Source of the DNA: Chaetomium olivaceum
Taxonomy: Eukaryota; Ascomycota; Sordariomycetes; Sordariales; Chaetomiaceae
NCBI GenBank assembly: GCA_039881045.1
Contig: JAYWVB010000005.1
Coordinates: 1,162,732-1,226,731 of the forward strand
Direction of reading: 5' to 3'
DNA: 64,000 nt
Under the pieces are notes generated by a model. The model had not been told where the DNA came from and did no database searches. It was given only the letters and a program-made list of their open reading frames with translations. The position numbers were made by a program, and so were the translations under genes. This document shows positions 34,336 to 43,656 of the stretch, piece after piece. How positions within the stretch are numbered: the stretch's first letter is position 1; the number at the start of each line of letters is the position of its first letter.

Positions 34336-34362
34336 ACCCTTATACTGGAAAGAAAGTACCTA

Positions 34363-34409
34363 ACGTACTTGCATAACGAAGCGCCCACCATAACGAAGCG
34401 CCCACTTTT
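34363..34409 (+). repeat. Left terminal inverted repeat
   Basis: 47 bp, starting ACGTACTTGC. It contains a 17-bp direct sub-repeat (ATAACGAAGCGCCCACC and a second copy of its first 16 bases), so each end carries two potential transposase sites. Confidence 0.95.
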
Positions 34410-34460
34410 TTACACCTAACAACCTTCCAACTCTATCCTCACTTTTCTCCACACAACAAA

Positions 34461-35942
34461 ATGGAATCTCTTCCAAAAGAAACTCGTATGATCCTTGCGC
34501 TTGAAGCTCTCAAGAAAGACCCTAAACTTTCTGTCCGAAAAGCTTCTGCGATCTACGAGGTCTCACGAAGCTCGCTCCGCGACCGACGCGCCGGAAAGCA
34601 ACCACGACGCGAAATACCAGCCAACCTTCGAAAACTGACTGACTTTGAAGAGCAAGTCCTTCTTGAGAGAGTACTCGACCTTGATGCGCGAGGATTTCAG
34701 CCCCAGCTCTCGGACCTTCGAGAAATGGCCGATCGCCTTCGGGCCGCACGCGGCGCGTCGGGCGTCGGACCCCGATGGGCAAACGGTTTCGTAAAGCGAC
34801 ATTCCAAGGTTACGACGCGTTTCCGACGCCGAATCGATTACAAGAGAGCCCAATGCGAAGATCCCGACGTAGTAAACGCGTGGTTTCGGCTCGTACGCAA
34901 CGTAATCGATAAATACGCGATCCAAGAGGGGGACATCTACAACTTCGACGAGACTGGGTTCCAGATGGGCATACTTTCGAGTGCAAAGGTCGTGACGAGC
35001 TCCGAGCGACGTGGACGGCCTCGCACAAAGCAGCCTGGCAATCGAGAGTGGGTTACGGTGATCCAAGCTGTGTGTGCGGATGGCTGGGTCGTGCCGCCGT
35101 ACTTTGTCGTCAAGGGGAAAAACCACCTCCTCCCTTGGTACCAGGACAGCCGGTTCCAGCCCGAATGGAGAGTCCATACAAGCGAGAATGGCTGGACAAC
35201 AAATGAGATTGGCCTCGATTGGCTAAAACATTTCGACGAGGCTACCAAACGCCGTACGAGAGGGGTACATCGACTGCTCATCCTTGACGGCCACGAAAGC
35301 CACCACTCGGTCGACTTCGAAGATTTCTGCAAGGCCAACAACATTGTTACACTTTGCATGCCTCCCCATTCTTCCCACTTTCTCCAGCCTCTTGATGTTG
35401 GGTGTTTTAGTCCGCTCAAGGCCTCGTACGGCAAGCGGATTGAGCAGATGATGCGGATGCAGATCACCCACATTACGAAGGAGGACTTCTTCGACGCGTT
35501 TGTCGAGGCATTTCACGCTTCAATCACAGCGAACAACATACGAGCGGGCTTTAGAGCAACTGGCCTTGTTCCTTTTGACCCTGAATTGGTAGTTTCTTGC
35601 CTCGACCCTAAGCCACTTACCCCATCTCCTCCAAACTCGCGTCCCGGAACAGCCTCGACTTGGGCCCTGAAGACCCCATCCAATGCGTACGACGCGACCA
35701 AGAGCTCCATCACTCTCAAGCGGAAGATCGAGAACCATCAAGGTAGCTCTCCGACTCACATTTTCGACATCATCGACTTGCAGGCCAAGAGCATCTCAAA
35801 ATTGGCACATGAAATGGTGTTACTCCGAGCTGAGGCCCAGGAACTTCGTACAGCAAATGAGCGACTAAGCAAGCGCCGTAGGACAAAGAAAACGCGTTGC
35901 AGGAAGGAGGATCACTTAGTTTACAAGAGGCAAAGGGTTTGA
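34461..35942 (+). CDS. DDE transposase of Fot1/Pot2 type, C-terminal tail frameshifted
   Basis: A 493-residue transposase. An N-terminal psq-type helix-turn-helix (LSVRKASAIYEVSRSSLRDR) and a CENP-B-type HTH (about residues 60-130) bind the ends. The DDE catalytic residues lie in NFDETGF (near 163), LDGHESH (near 276) and LQPLDVGCF (near 312), all present. A coiled-coil stretch (LRAEAQELRTANERL) follows. Near 35900-35905 the frame leaves that of related transposases, replacing the usual zinc-knuckle tail with a short LVYKRQRV end. The catalytic core is whole, so the element may still be active if the tail is dispensable. Confidence 0.93.
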   Translation: MESLPKETRMILALEALKKDPKLSVRKASAIYEVSRSSLRDRRAGKQPRREIPANLRKLTDFEEQVLLERVLDLDARGFQPQLSDLREMADRLRAARGASGVGPRWANGFVKRHSKVTTRFRRRIDYKRAQCEDPDVVNAWFRLVRNVIDKYAIQEGDIYNFDETGFQMGILSSAKVVTSSERRGRPRTKQPGNREWVTVIQAVCADGWVVPPYFVVKGKNHLLPWYQDSRFQPEWRVHTSENGWTTNEIGLDWLKHFDEATKRRTRGVHRLLILDGHESHHSVDFEDFCKANNIVTLCMPPHSSHFLQPLDVGCFSPLKASYGKRIEQMMRMQITHITKEDFFDAFVEAFHASITANNIRAGFRATGLVPFDPELVVSCLDPKPLTPSPPNSRPGTASTWALKTPSNAYDATKSSITLKRKIENHQGSSPTHIFDIIDLQAKSISKLAHEMVLLRAEAQELRTANERLSKRRRTKKTRCRKEDHLVYKRQRV

Positions 35943-36115
35943 TGGCTGACCGGGGACTTGGTGATAAGGACTGCGAGGAAACGTCAGGGAGTAGTGGTTG
36001 TATAACAGTGGGTGGGCCACGCATTCGGCTCTGCAGCAACTGCAAGAAGCCCGGCCACAATGCGCGGACATGTCAAGTAGTTTGCGAGATGTCTGAAGAC
36101 AGTGACTCCGAGTAG
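35905..36115 (+). pseudogene. Out-of-frame zinc-knuckle tail of the transposase
   Basis: In the next frame the sequence continues GGSLSLQEAKGLMADR and ends with a CCHC knuckle CSNCKKPGHNARTC, the usual C-terminus of Fot1/Pot2 transposases. A single missing base near 35903 would join it to the upstream frame. It could be real decay or a consensus error. Confidence 0.75.
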
Positions 36116-36175
36116 TTTCAATTGATTTGAGCTGTTGTGGCTGAATTGACTTACACAAAGTGGTTGAGGTCCGGG

Positions 36176-36222
36176 AAAAGTGGGCGCTTCGTTATGGTGG
36201 GCGCTTCGTTATGCAAGTACGT
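36176..36222 (-). repeat. Right terminal inverted repeat
   Basis: 47 bp, the exact reverse complement of the left end, followed by TA. Confidence 0.95.
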
Positions 36223-37125
36223 TACATACTTACACTATCTGGCTGAATAAAACAAACACTGATCAATCTTGACAGGCCCAGAGGAAATGGTCATTCTCAA
36301 CTCGACCGGGAATAGACATGTCTTGAAAGTTACCTCAGTGACTGAATTGGAGAGTATCTCGGCCCACGTCCCTCTGCTCACAAACAGTTGCATTCCGGCG
36401 ACGATCTCTACAGTTATAGAGTAAATAGTAAAACATCCTCTGTGGCCAACAACCAGCGGTTGTTCAGGACTGGTCAATAGGCCAACGTTGAATTTGCAAC
36501 TCCGACACCCTAGCAAATGTCGGGCGCACTTATGCAGCACTGTTGCATTCAGATAGATCAGCGAGGGGCTGGCTCTTCGGGTTCAAGATTCGGCCCGTTT
36601 ACTCCACAAGTGGTTACCGGCCCCTCGTGCATTTTTAGGGTGGACATGGCCCCAAGCATAGAAATCGTCTTGGACAATCCACCGCAGGCCTCGGTACTAC
36701 TCGGCTTGCTCATGCGGCCAAGACCTGTCTGGTTCTTTCTCCGCGCGGGGCCCCGGATTTTAGGTCTCGATGCGTGCGCACATGTTTAACCAGACGATGG
36801 GGCGAGCCGGGGTGGCGGAGGACAAAATATGGCTGACTTGCGGCGACAACACGGAGGACCTCGAGAAGGGCCTACTTCGGCGGCACTACTGTATGGAGAC
36901 CGAACAACCGCCGAGTAGGGTGGACGTCAAGTCTTTGCCAGAGGAACACTTGTCTTCGACACTTACCTAGTCAACTACAGCAGCGATGGAAGCAACCCGA
37001 AAATACTTAAACCACGGGCCACCATCCCTTGGACCAGCCCTCTCTCCAATTCTTACCAAGGGCACACCACATCCACTGCTAACCCCAAGTAAACCCAGTC
37101 GTTCCCCCTCCTCACAACTGAAATC
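36223..37125. other. Intergenic, AA13 promoter at right end
   Basis: No convincing gene. The rightmost part is the AA13 upstream region with an exact tag at 37080-37092. Confidence 0.5.
37080..37092 (+). repeat. 13-bp telomere-like tag in AA13 5' leader
   Basis: TAACCCCAAGTAA, exact, ending 33 bp before the ATG. Confidence 0.85.
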
Positions 37126-38331
37126 ATGAAGTTGGTATATGGAGCAACGGTCATCTGGACTGCTACATTCGTTTATGGCCATGGGTACCTAACTATTCCA
37201 TTCAGTCGGACTCGACTCGGCGCGGAGGTGAGAGCCCTATCCCCCAAACCGCGTGGAAATTCTAACTGTTGCGCCTAGGCTGGCCTTGATTCTTGCCCGG
37301 AGTGCTCCATCCTTGAACCAGTCGAGGCGTGGCCCGATCTGACCGCTGCACCGGTTGGACGGAGCGGTCCTTGTGGCTACAATGCCCGCGTCAGCATCGA
37401 CTACAACCAACCGACTTCCAACTGGGGCAACTCACCAGTCGCGAACTACTCCCCTGGGCAGGTCGTTGATGTGGAGTGGTGTGTCGACCACAACGGGGAC
37501 CATGGCGGCATGTTCAGTTACAGAATCTGTCAGAACCAAACGCTGGTGGACAAGTTCCTCGCCCCAGACTACCTCCCGACGGAGGCCGAGAAGCAGGCTG
37601 CCGAAGACTGCTTCGAGGCCGGCACGCTCTCCTGCACCGATGTGTCGGGACAAGACTGCGGTTACAGCCCCGACTGCTCCGAGGATCAGCCATGCTGGCG
37701 CAATGACTGGTACACCTGCAATGCCTTTCAGGCGGACAGTAGGCGGGGATGCCAGGGTGTCGACAACGCTCCCCAGGGCTCCTGCTACACCAGCATCTCA
37801 GGTGGATTCCCCGTCACGAAGAAGATCCGGATCCCCGACTACCAGTCTTCTCATACGCTCCTGTCTTTCAAGTGGAACTCGTACCAGACCGGCCAAATCT
37901 ACCTCTCTTGTGCGGACATCTCCATAGGTGGCGGGTCCAGCGTCAAGACCAGTGCCACCACGCTAGCAACCAGCACCCGGTCGGAGACAGCAACAGCCGG
38001 TGCGTCTTGTGCCGCCGCCGCTTCCGTGGCAGTTGCCTTCAGAACTCGGGTGATCACCACTTGGGGCCAGACCGTCAAGATTGTCGGCTCCATCCCCGAG
38101 CTCGGCAACTGGGACCCTTCTGTTGCGCCAGCTTTGTCTCCCGCCGATTACACCACATCGGACCCAATCTGGACCTCCACCATCAATCTGGCGGCGGGAA
38201 CGAAGTTTGAGTACAAGTTTGTCAAGGTGACCAGCAATGAAACAGTCACTTGGGAAAGCGACCCTAACCGGTCGTACACCGTGGCAAGCAGTTGTGACAC
38301 AACTGCTGTCAGCGAGTCGTCGTGGCGCTGA
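37126..38331 (+). CDS. AA13 starch-active lytic polysaccharide monooxygenase with CBM20
   Basis: A copper oxygenase that oxidatively cleaves starch outside the cell. Exon 1 (37126-37227) and exon 2 (37279-38331) are joined in phase 0 over a 51-bp intron, giving 384 residues. An 18-residue signal peptide (ending FVYG) is followed by HGYLTIPFSRTR; the exposed N-terminal histidine is the first copper ligand of the histidine brace. The second histidine is in CVDHNGDHGGMFSY. A cysteine-rich catalytic domain, a Ser/Thr linker (about 37950-38000) and a C-terminal CBM20 (WGQTVKIVGSIPELGNW) complete the AA13 layout. It has no functional link to the metabolite cluster, but carries the same tag in its leader. 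Confidence 0.93.
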
Positions 38332-38933
38332 GATGATCAAGGGACTCTTCCGTCTGCGGACGCGGAAAAAGGCGTCTGGGATGGAGAGGGAGGCTCGATG
38401 GAGCACCTTGCTCCGCGCGGCGCCATTGGTCAATGGTAGGACGGTTGGACCAGAAGCGAGGAGGAGGAGACCTGGTGTGTGTTCGGGCGAGAATCTCTGG
38501 TTTCCCGGGTCAATGTACTGTACATTTGGTGCCATGAACCTTGCAAAATGATGATCTCTCCCTCGTGGTGCGTTCACAACCCCGATGCTATCTGCAATGG
38601 GACCACGGACAGGCATGGACCGCGTTTCGAGAAGTCCAAGCACATGCAACAACTGGGGACAGAACGCAGAATCTCGGATAAACCCGACCGATAGGGAAGC
38701 TAACGCACCTTGGCTGGACTCGCAAGGCAGGGCGAACGGAAACGAAGCAACCAAGCTGTGCCCGCCTGTCCCTGCCAAGACCTGCCAAGCGTTCCCGTTT
38801 CTGGAGGGCGGCGCAACGCACTCCGTTGCTGGAACTGGCAATGGAAACTCGAAGTGATAAATATCAATATGATGGCAGCGTTGTTGACTGGATTTCATCA
38901 AGAGAAATGTTCTGAAACAGCTGGGCCATCACA
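38332..38933. other. Intergenic between AA13 and GH5
   Basis: No gene supported. Contains the AA13 terminator region and the GH5 promoter. Confidence 0.5.
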
Positions 38934-40290
38934 ATGCACGTCCCTACATCGACACTCTTCGCCACCAGCCTTCTGGCCCTCTCGGCGGCGGCTGCCCCTG
39001 CGTGCCCTGGCCACCCCAAGGACAAAGAGTTCGTCACTGTCCAAGGGGACAAGTTTAAACTGTCTGGAAAGGACTTCCACTTTGCCGGAAGCAATGCTTA
39101 CTACTTCCCCTTCAATGGAGTGCGTAATCCCTACCTGTGGAAGTAGATTCTCGGACGCTGGCTGACATATTGTTGCTGGATAGAACCAGCAAGACATTGA
39201 AAACGGGTTGACAGCGGCCAAGGATGCCGGTCTCACGGTATTCCGCACTTGGGGATTTAATGACAAGAACAGCACCTACATCCCCGGTGGTTTACCCAAC
39301 TACGGGGGGAGGGTGCAGGCCCCTCCGAGGTCGTGTTCCAGTGGTGGCACCCCAATGGCACCTCCACCATCAATCTCAGCGGCTTTGACAAGGTGGTGAA
39401 CGCTGCAGACAAGGTCGGCATCAAGCTTCTCGTTGCGCTGACCAACAACTGGGCCGATTATGGTGGCATGGATGTCTATACCGTCAACCTCGGGGGCAAG
39501 TACCACGACGACGTAGGTTGACCTCTTTCACATCTGTCTGTGCCTTATTATGCTGACATGAGCCCAGTTCTACACTGCTCCCAAGATCAAGAACGCTTTT
39601 AAGCGCTACGTCAAGGAGATGGTAACTCGCTACAAGGACTCTCCAGCCATCTTTGCGTGGGAACTCGGCAACGAACCCCGCTGCGGCGCCGATGGAGTGC
39701 GCAACCTGCCGCGCAGCGACAGCTGCACGCCAGAAGTCCTTTCTTCCTGGGTTTCGGAGATGAGCGCATACGTCAAGGACCTGGACAGCAACCATCTCGT
39801 GACCTGGGGTGGCGAAGGCGGGTTCAACCGCCAATCCGACGACTGGGCCTATAATGGCGCCGACGGTGGCGACTTCGACCACGAGCTCTCCATCGACACG
39901 ATTGACTTTGGCGTCTTCCACTCCTACCCCGATTGGTGGAGCAAGACGGTTGAGTGGACGGACCAGTGGATCCGTGACCACGCCGCCGCGGGCAGGGAGG
40001 CTGGCAAGCCCGTCGTCCATGAAGAGTATGGCTGGTTGACGCCTGACAAGCGGCTCGAGTATACGGGCAAGGTTGACAACCGGTCTCGAGTCGAAGTGCT
40101 TGGCGGCTGGCAAAAGACAACTGTTGAGGAGAAATTGGGTGGTAGCATGTACTGGCAATTCGGTTACTCGGATTATTCCTACGGCCGGAACCACGACGAT
40201 GGTTTTACCATCTACCTGGACGACGAGGAGGCGCAGACACTGGTGTACGAACATGCCAAGGAGATGAGTGCCCTCAACGGTGCGGAGTAG
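38934..40290 (+). CDS. GH5 endo-beta-1,4-mannanase (one frameshift)
   Basis: A secreted GH5 (subfamily 7-like) mannanase of about 412 residues. Exons 38934-39119, 39184-39512 and 39568-40290 are joined over 64- and 55-bp introns in phase 0. The signal peptide is MHVPTSTLFATSLLALSAAAA. The acid/base glutamate is in ELGNEPRC near residue 205 and the nucleophile in VHEEYGW near 322; FRTWGFND is a conserved substrate-site motif. In exon 2 the frame changes at the six-G run at 39304-39309; seven Gs would restore it. No CBM1 is present. It hydrolyses mannan in plant cell walls. The isolated homopolymer break in otherwise intact sequence argues for a consensus error. Confidence 0.9.
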
Positions 40291-40628
40291 CGGAGAGGGG
40301 TTCGATAGATATCCTCTGTTCCGTAATATCTGTTTGTAATGATAGGCCTACGTGGCGGTCAAGATCAGGTTCCCGCTTTGATCCCGCTTTGACGACCGAT
40401 TGAGCATGTCTCTTCGTTGATCTTCTTATCCCACGAATCAGGGATGTATCGCGAGAAGGCCAAGACGGCCCAAGCCGGAAGTATCTCAAAATGTTTATTG
40501 GTGCGCTCTCATATGCCCAAAGGCTGGGCCCTTTGTTTAAAGGTATAAGAGAACCACCCGTCCCTCCCCTCTCTGAATTCGAGCCAGCGGCGGGCCACTT
40601 ATCAGCCCCCCAGCACACAAGCGGCGTA
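40291..40628. other. Promoter region of the small secreted protein
   Basis: 338 bp. A TATA-like GTATAAGAG lies near 40542, about 85 bp upstream of the ATG at 40629. No gene seen. Confidence 0.5.
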
Positions 40629-40817
40629 ATGTTGTTCAACAAGTCAACGCTTCTTGTCCTCGCCTTCGTGGCCGCTACCTTTGGTCAATACACCGGTCCC
40701 TGCTCGACTTCGGCATGCGGAGCTGAAGGAAAGCCTTGCCGTAGAGGTTACCTTTGTGTACCTTACCCGCATGTCGACCCCGCCTTACGAAAGGGCTGCA
40801 CGTGCAGCTATGGTTAA
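40629..40817 (+). CDS. Small cysteine-rich secreted protein (62 residues)
   Basis: ATG at 40629 gives a strong signal peptide (MLFNKSTLLVLAFVAATFG) and a mature part of about 43 residues with six cysteines (CSTSACGAEGKPC, LCV, KGCTC), an even number compatible with three disulfides. A TATA-like element lies about 85 bp upstream. No family is recognised. Size, secretion and cysteine content resemble fungal effectors or antimicrobial peptides, but this is a description, not a function. An upstream in-frame extension lacks support because it would bury the signal peptide. Confidence 0.72.
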   Translation: MLFNKSTLLVLAFVAATFGQYTGPCSTSACGAEGKPCRRGYLCVPYPHVDPALRKGCTCSYG

Positions 40818-41604
40818 TGGACCACCGCAGCTGGACCCAGAGGTACGAGGGTATCAAAAGCAGAACATAGGCATACATCATACATGTACTAACCCCGTTA
40901 CAGACATTGCGCTTGATGAGCCTAGGAACAGCTTGAAAATGTTCGAGGCAGACAAGGGATGAAGGTGTGGTAATCGGGCATTTACATACAGATATCGCCG
41001 TACTTGACGAAATATACAGAGATAGCCGGTGTTTTGATCTTTACAACCATGACAACTCCCCTTGAGTAACTCGTCAACTTGCTGTTGCGGCTATCCTAAC
41101 GTGTACCTGAAGCTCTGGAGGAATAATTAGGGCCGCCTGGCGGGAGGGAAAGCCAGCCGCGCGAAAAACCTCATATCCGGAGAGCGCTGCTCTTTATTAT
41201 CAACCCGCGGAACCTTTGGAGATATGTAGCTCCAGAGGTAATGTTATATACGCTACCTAAGTCAGTACATCTATATTTCTCCTTGCTCGGTAGTCAATAT
41301 AACTCACCTTAAGGAACCCGTTTTCTCTTCCAGTGAACAGGCCCATTCGGTCTTCCGCCTATTTTGACGAGTCCTTGCAACTTGGAGGGGTGTTGAGCGA
41401 CAAGGGGTCGCAAACTGGCTCGCTTAAGCCATCCATGCAAAGGCGGTTTCACTCACTGTAACACGGCAGTCAGTACTCGTGATACACGTTGCAAAAAAGG
41501 CTTGCCCCGCTCGGTTCATGCTGTCGCAACCTTCTTCGCGCACCTTCAACACACACCACGCGACTTGTATCTACGACCATATTCCACTCATAAAAGCACA
41601 CACA
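40818..41604. other. Intergenic, A+T-rich
   Basis: No gene supported. CATAAAAG lies about 15 bp before the next ATG; its distance is too short for a usual TATA element. Confidence 0.45.
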
Positions 41605-42060
41605 ATGACAGCACCCCCGCCAGATGTGGCTGAGCACATCCGCTACAAGAAGTCACAATACACACGCTTCGCCGACAGCAAGCAATGGCACCGGTTTGAC
41701 ACCATCTTCGTGCCTGACGCCACTTTCTGTTTTGTTGATCAAGACGGCAAAGTGGTCTCCACCCCCGATGGGACCACCTCGTATTCGTGGCAGTCGCTCG
41801 AGTCATGGGCGGCCTTCTTTGACAACGCCTTCACCAACCTACAGGTCATACACCATATCGGGCCTGGAGAGCTCGAACAGGTTGGCCCAGACGAGGTGAA
41901 GGCGGTGTTTACGGTGCTGTACCACGCCGGGCCCAAGGGGTACGGCAATGACCCGCACGAAACGGGCGGTGGCCACTACCACGAGACGTGGGTGCGTAAG
42001 GGCAATGATTGGTTTTGCAAGGACTTGTGGATGCAAAGGCTGTACCATAGGGTGATTTAA
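41605..42060 (+). CDS. SnoaL/NTF2-like small protein
   Basis: A 151-residue intronless protein with the alpha+beta-barrel pattern of the SnoaL-like (NTF2) superfamily: an N-terminal helix (HIRYKKSQYTRFADSKQWHR), DTIFVPDATFCFVD, a middle helix, and C-terminal strands with HYHETWVRKGNDWFCKDL. Several histidines (HHIGPGE, GGGHYHE) could line a pocket. Relatives act as cyclases, isomerases or dehydratases in fungal aromatic and polyketide pathways, but many are uncharacterised. ATG 41605 was chosen over the longer frame because the family begins here. It is convergent with the acyltransferase, ending only 119 bp from its stop codon, which suggests a shared pathway. Confidence 0.8.
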   Translation: MTAPPPDVAEHIRYKKSQYTRFADSKQWHRFDTIFVPDATFCFVDQDGKVVSTPDGTTSYSWQSLESWAAFFDNAFTNLQVIHHIGPGELEQVGPDEVKAVFTVLYHAGPKGYGNDPHETGGGHYHETWVRKGNDWFCKDLWMQRLYHRVI

Positions 42061-42179
42061 GAGGGGCTGCTAGTTCGGGAAAGCTTCGGTATGCAAGACA
42101 ATTCAGAATTGGAGAGTGAGTGTTGTTTAGAGTCGCAATTACATGTAGCAATAGTTACTGTCCATGATCGCAAATCCTT

Positions 42180-43656
42180 TCACGTCCTAGCGACGAGTTC
42201 CTCAGGAGGAGCAGTTATGCTACCGGCGTTCTCGGCATCGACACCCCTGTACTCAAAGTACCTTCTAAACTCGGCGTCGTTGATAAGGTTATGGGCTAGG
42301 TGCTTTTCATAGGCGATCGAGAACTCAGGGCCCTCGTCCGACTCCGGGTCGTTGTTGCGGGCTGGGTAAATGATGATAACACCCTCGGTGACGCGATCAA
42401 GCAGGTGACGGTACGTTAAAGGGGCAGCGAAGCCAAAGTCGGCCGAGACGATGTTGGCGTCACGATGATCCGTCTGCAGGATGGACATGGGCGGGTGCGA
42501 ATCAATGCGGATGTTGAGGCTGGTCTTGTCGCGCACCATGGCCACCATGTTGAGCGTCTTGTCTAGGTTTTCCTGCGTAACGCTGTTGGTCATCTGCCGG
42601 ACGTATGAGGCGAGTGTCGATAGCGGCGCGTAGAGAATCTCGTCGGCGGTAAGTTGCTGTATAGGTGCCGTAGTTGACAGTGCCGCAAACATGACGTTAT
42701 GCTGAATGCGCGGGTGCACCTTGGGGCTATGCATGCGCCGACGCATGTCGACCGCCTCAGCCCAAAATATGTGCGACGAAGGCTGCGGTTTGAAGACGGG
42801 GGCGCGCAGCCGTGTCAGCGAGCGCCAGATGAAGGCCGAGAAGGCGTCATATGTCGAAATCCACGAGCCGTCGGTGGGTGCCGCTAGTGTTTTGAGCTCG
42901 GCGGCCTTGCTCTTGGGAAGGTGAAAGAGCAGGGATTGGCCGACCTTGTGGTGGGGATGGCGTTCGGCCTGGGGCGGACCGTCCACTTTGACCTCGTCGG
43001 CCATCTCCTGCTTGGTCAGGCGTGAGAGATCAAGACAGACCGGGTCCCAAGCAGGGAACGCTGCGTTGGTGAGTGCAGCCTTGCAGTTCTCGGCCAGCTG
43101 GTGCGTAAAGCCGGACCATCCCATCACGTCGTTGGCGTAATGGTGGTGATGCATATTGAAGACAAGCCCGCCGCGCACAAAGTTGGCTTGGAACGCGGAG
43201 ACCACTGGGTGGTTATCAGGGTGAGCCTCGGGCTTCTCGCCGTATGTCATGGGCGGTACACTCCAAGTCTCCAGGTTTCCCAGGACCACGGCGCTGTAGT
43301 TGGCCCTCTCGATGTCGTCAATGGACGGGTACTTGGTACTCTCCTCGGGCGCGTCCAGCCACTGGACCACAAAGCGCACCGTACTGTCCTTCTTCTTGAC
43401 GAATGAATGGCCACCCTCAGGATCCTTTTCAATGATGCCCACATAGTGGCGGGCTTGGCTAAGGGTTCGCTCGAGTCCCGTTTTCAGGGTTGCTGCAGCG
43501 CTCTCCTTGTCCGCATCGTCGAGCCGGAAGAAGACGGCGTAGTTATTGTAAGTGCAGGCCGTCAGGTAATCGAGAGTTGTCACCTTAAAACCGCTCTTCC
43601 TCCGGATCGTTCTGCCAGCCGAAGGGGCGGAGTTGATAAATGGTTTTGCGGGGCAT
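42180..43656 (-). CDS. HXXXD acyltransferase, trichothecene 3-O-acetyltransferase-like (one frameshift)
   Basis: A transferase of the BAHD/HXXXD superfamily (about 491 residues), moving an acyl group from CoA to a hydroxyl or amine. The catalytic HXXXD motif appears as HHHHYANDVMGW near residues 169-176; the usual DFGWG is changed to ADFGFA. Its N-terminus resembles TRI101-like proteins (MPRKTIYQLRPFGW then TLDYL). The first 23 codons (from ATG 43656) are in a different frame from the rest; one extra T in the TTTT run near 43588 explains this. Nothing else of a trichothecene cluster is present, so its substrate is unknown. It pairs convergently with the SnoaL-like gene. Confidence 0.88.

Larger units (their letters stand above)
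34127..34362. other. Intergenic between ATP-grasp gene and transposon
   Basis: Holds two tags (34232-34244 exact; 34323-34335 one mismatch) about 90 bp apart, downstream of the ligase and immediately left of the transposon. Confidence 0.6.
34363..36222 (+). mobile_element. Fot1/Pot2-type (pogo-like Tc1/mariner) DNA transposon
   Basis: An 1860-bp element bounded by 47-bp perfect terminal inverted repeats and flanked by a TA dinucleotide on each side (34361-34362 and 36223-36224), the target-site duplication of the Tc1/mariner superfamily. Length and layout match Fot1 and Pot2. The TIRs are intact and identical, suggesting recent insertion. It sits between the ATP-grasp gene and the AA13 gene, at the right edge of the metabolite cluster. 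Confidence 0.95.

Noticed and set aside
42180..43656. Trichothecene cluster
   Set aside because: Only the acyltransferase resembles TRI101. There is no terpene synthase or other tri-type gene.
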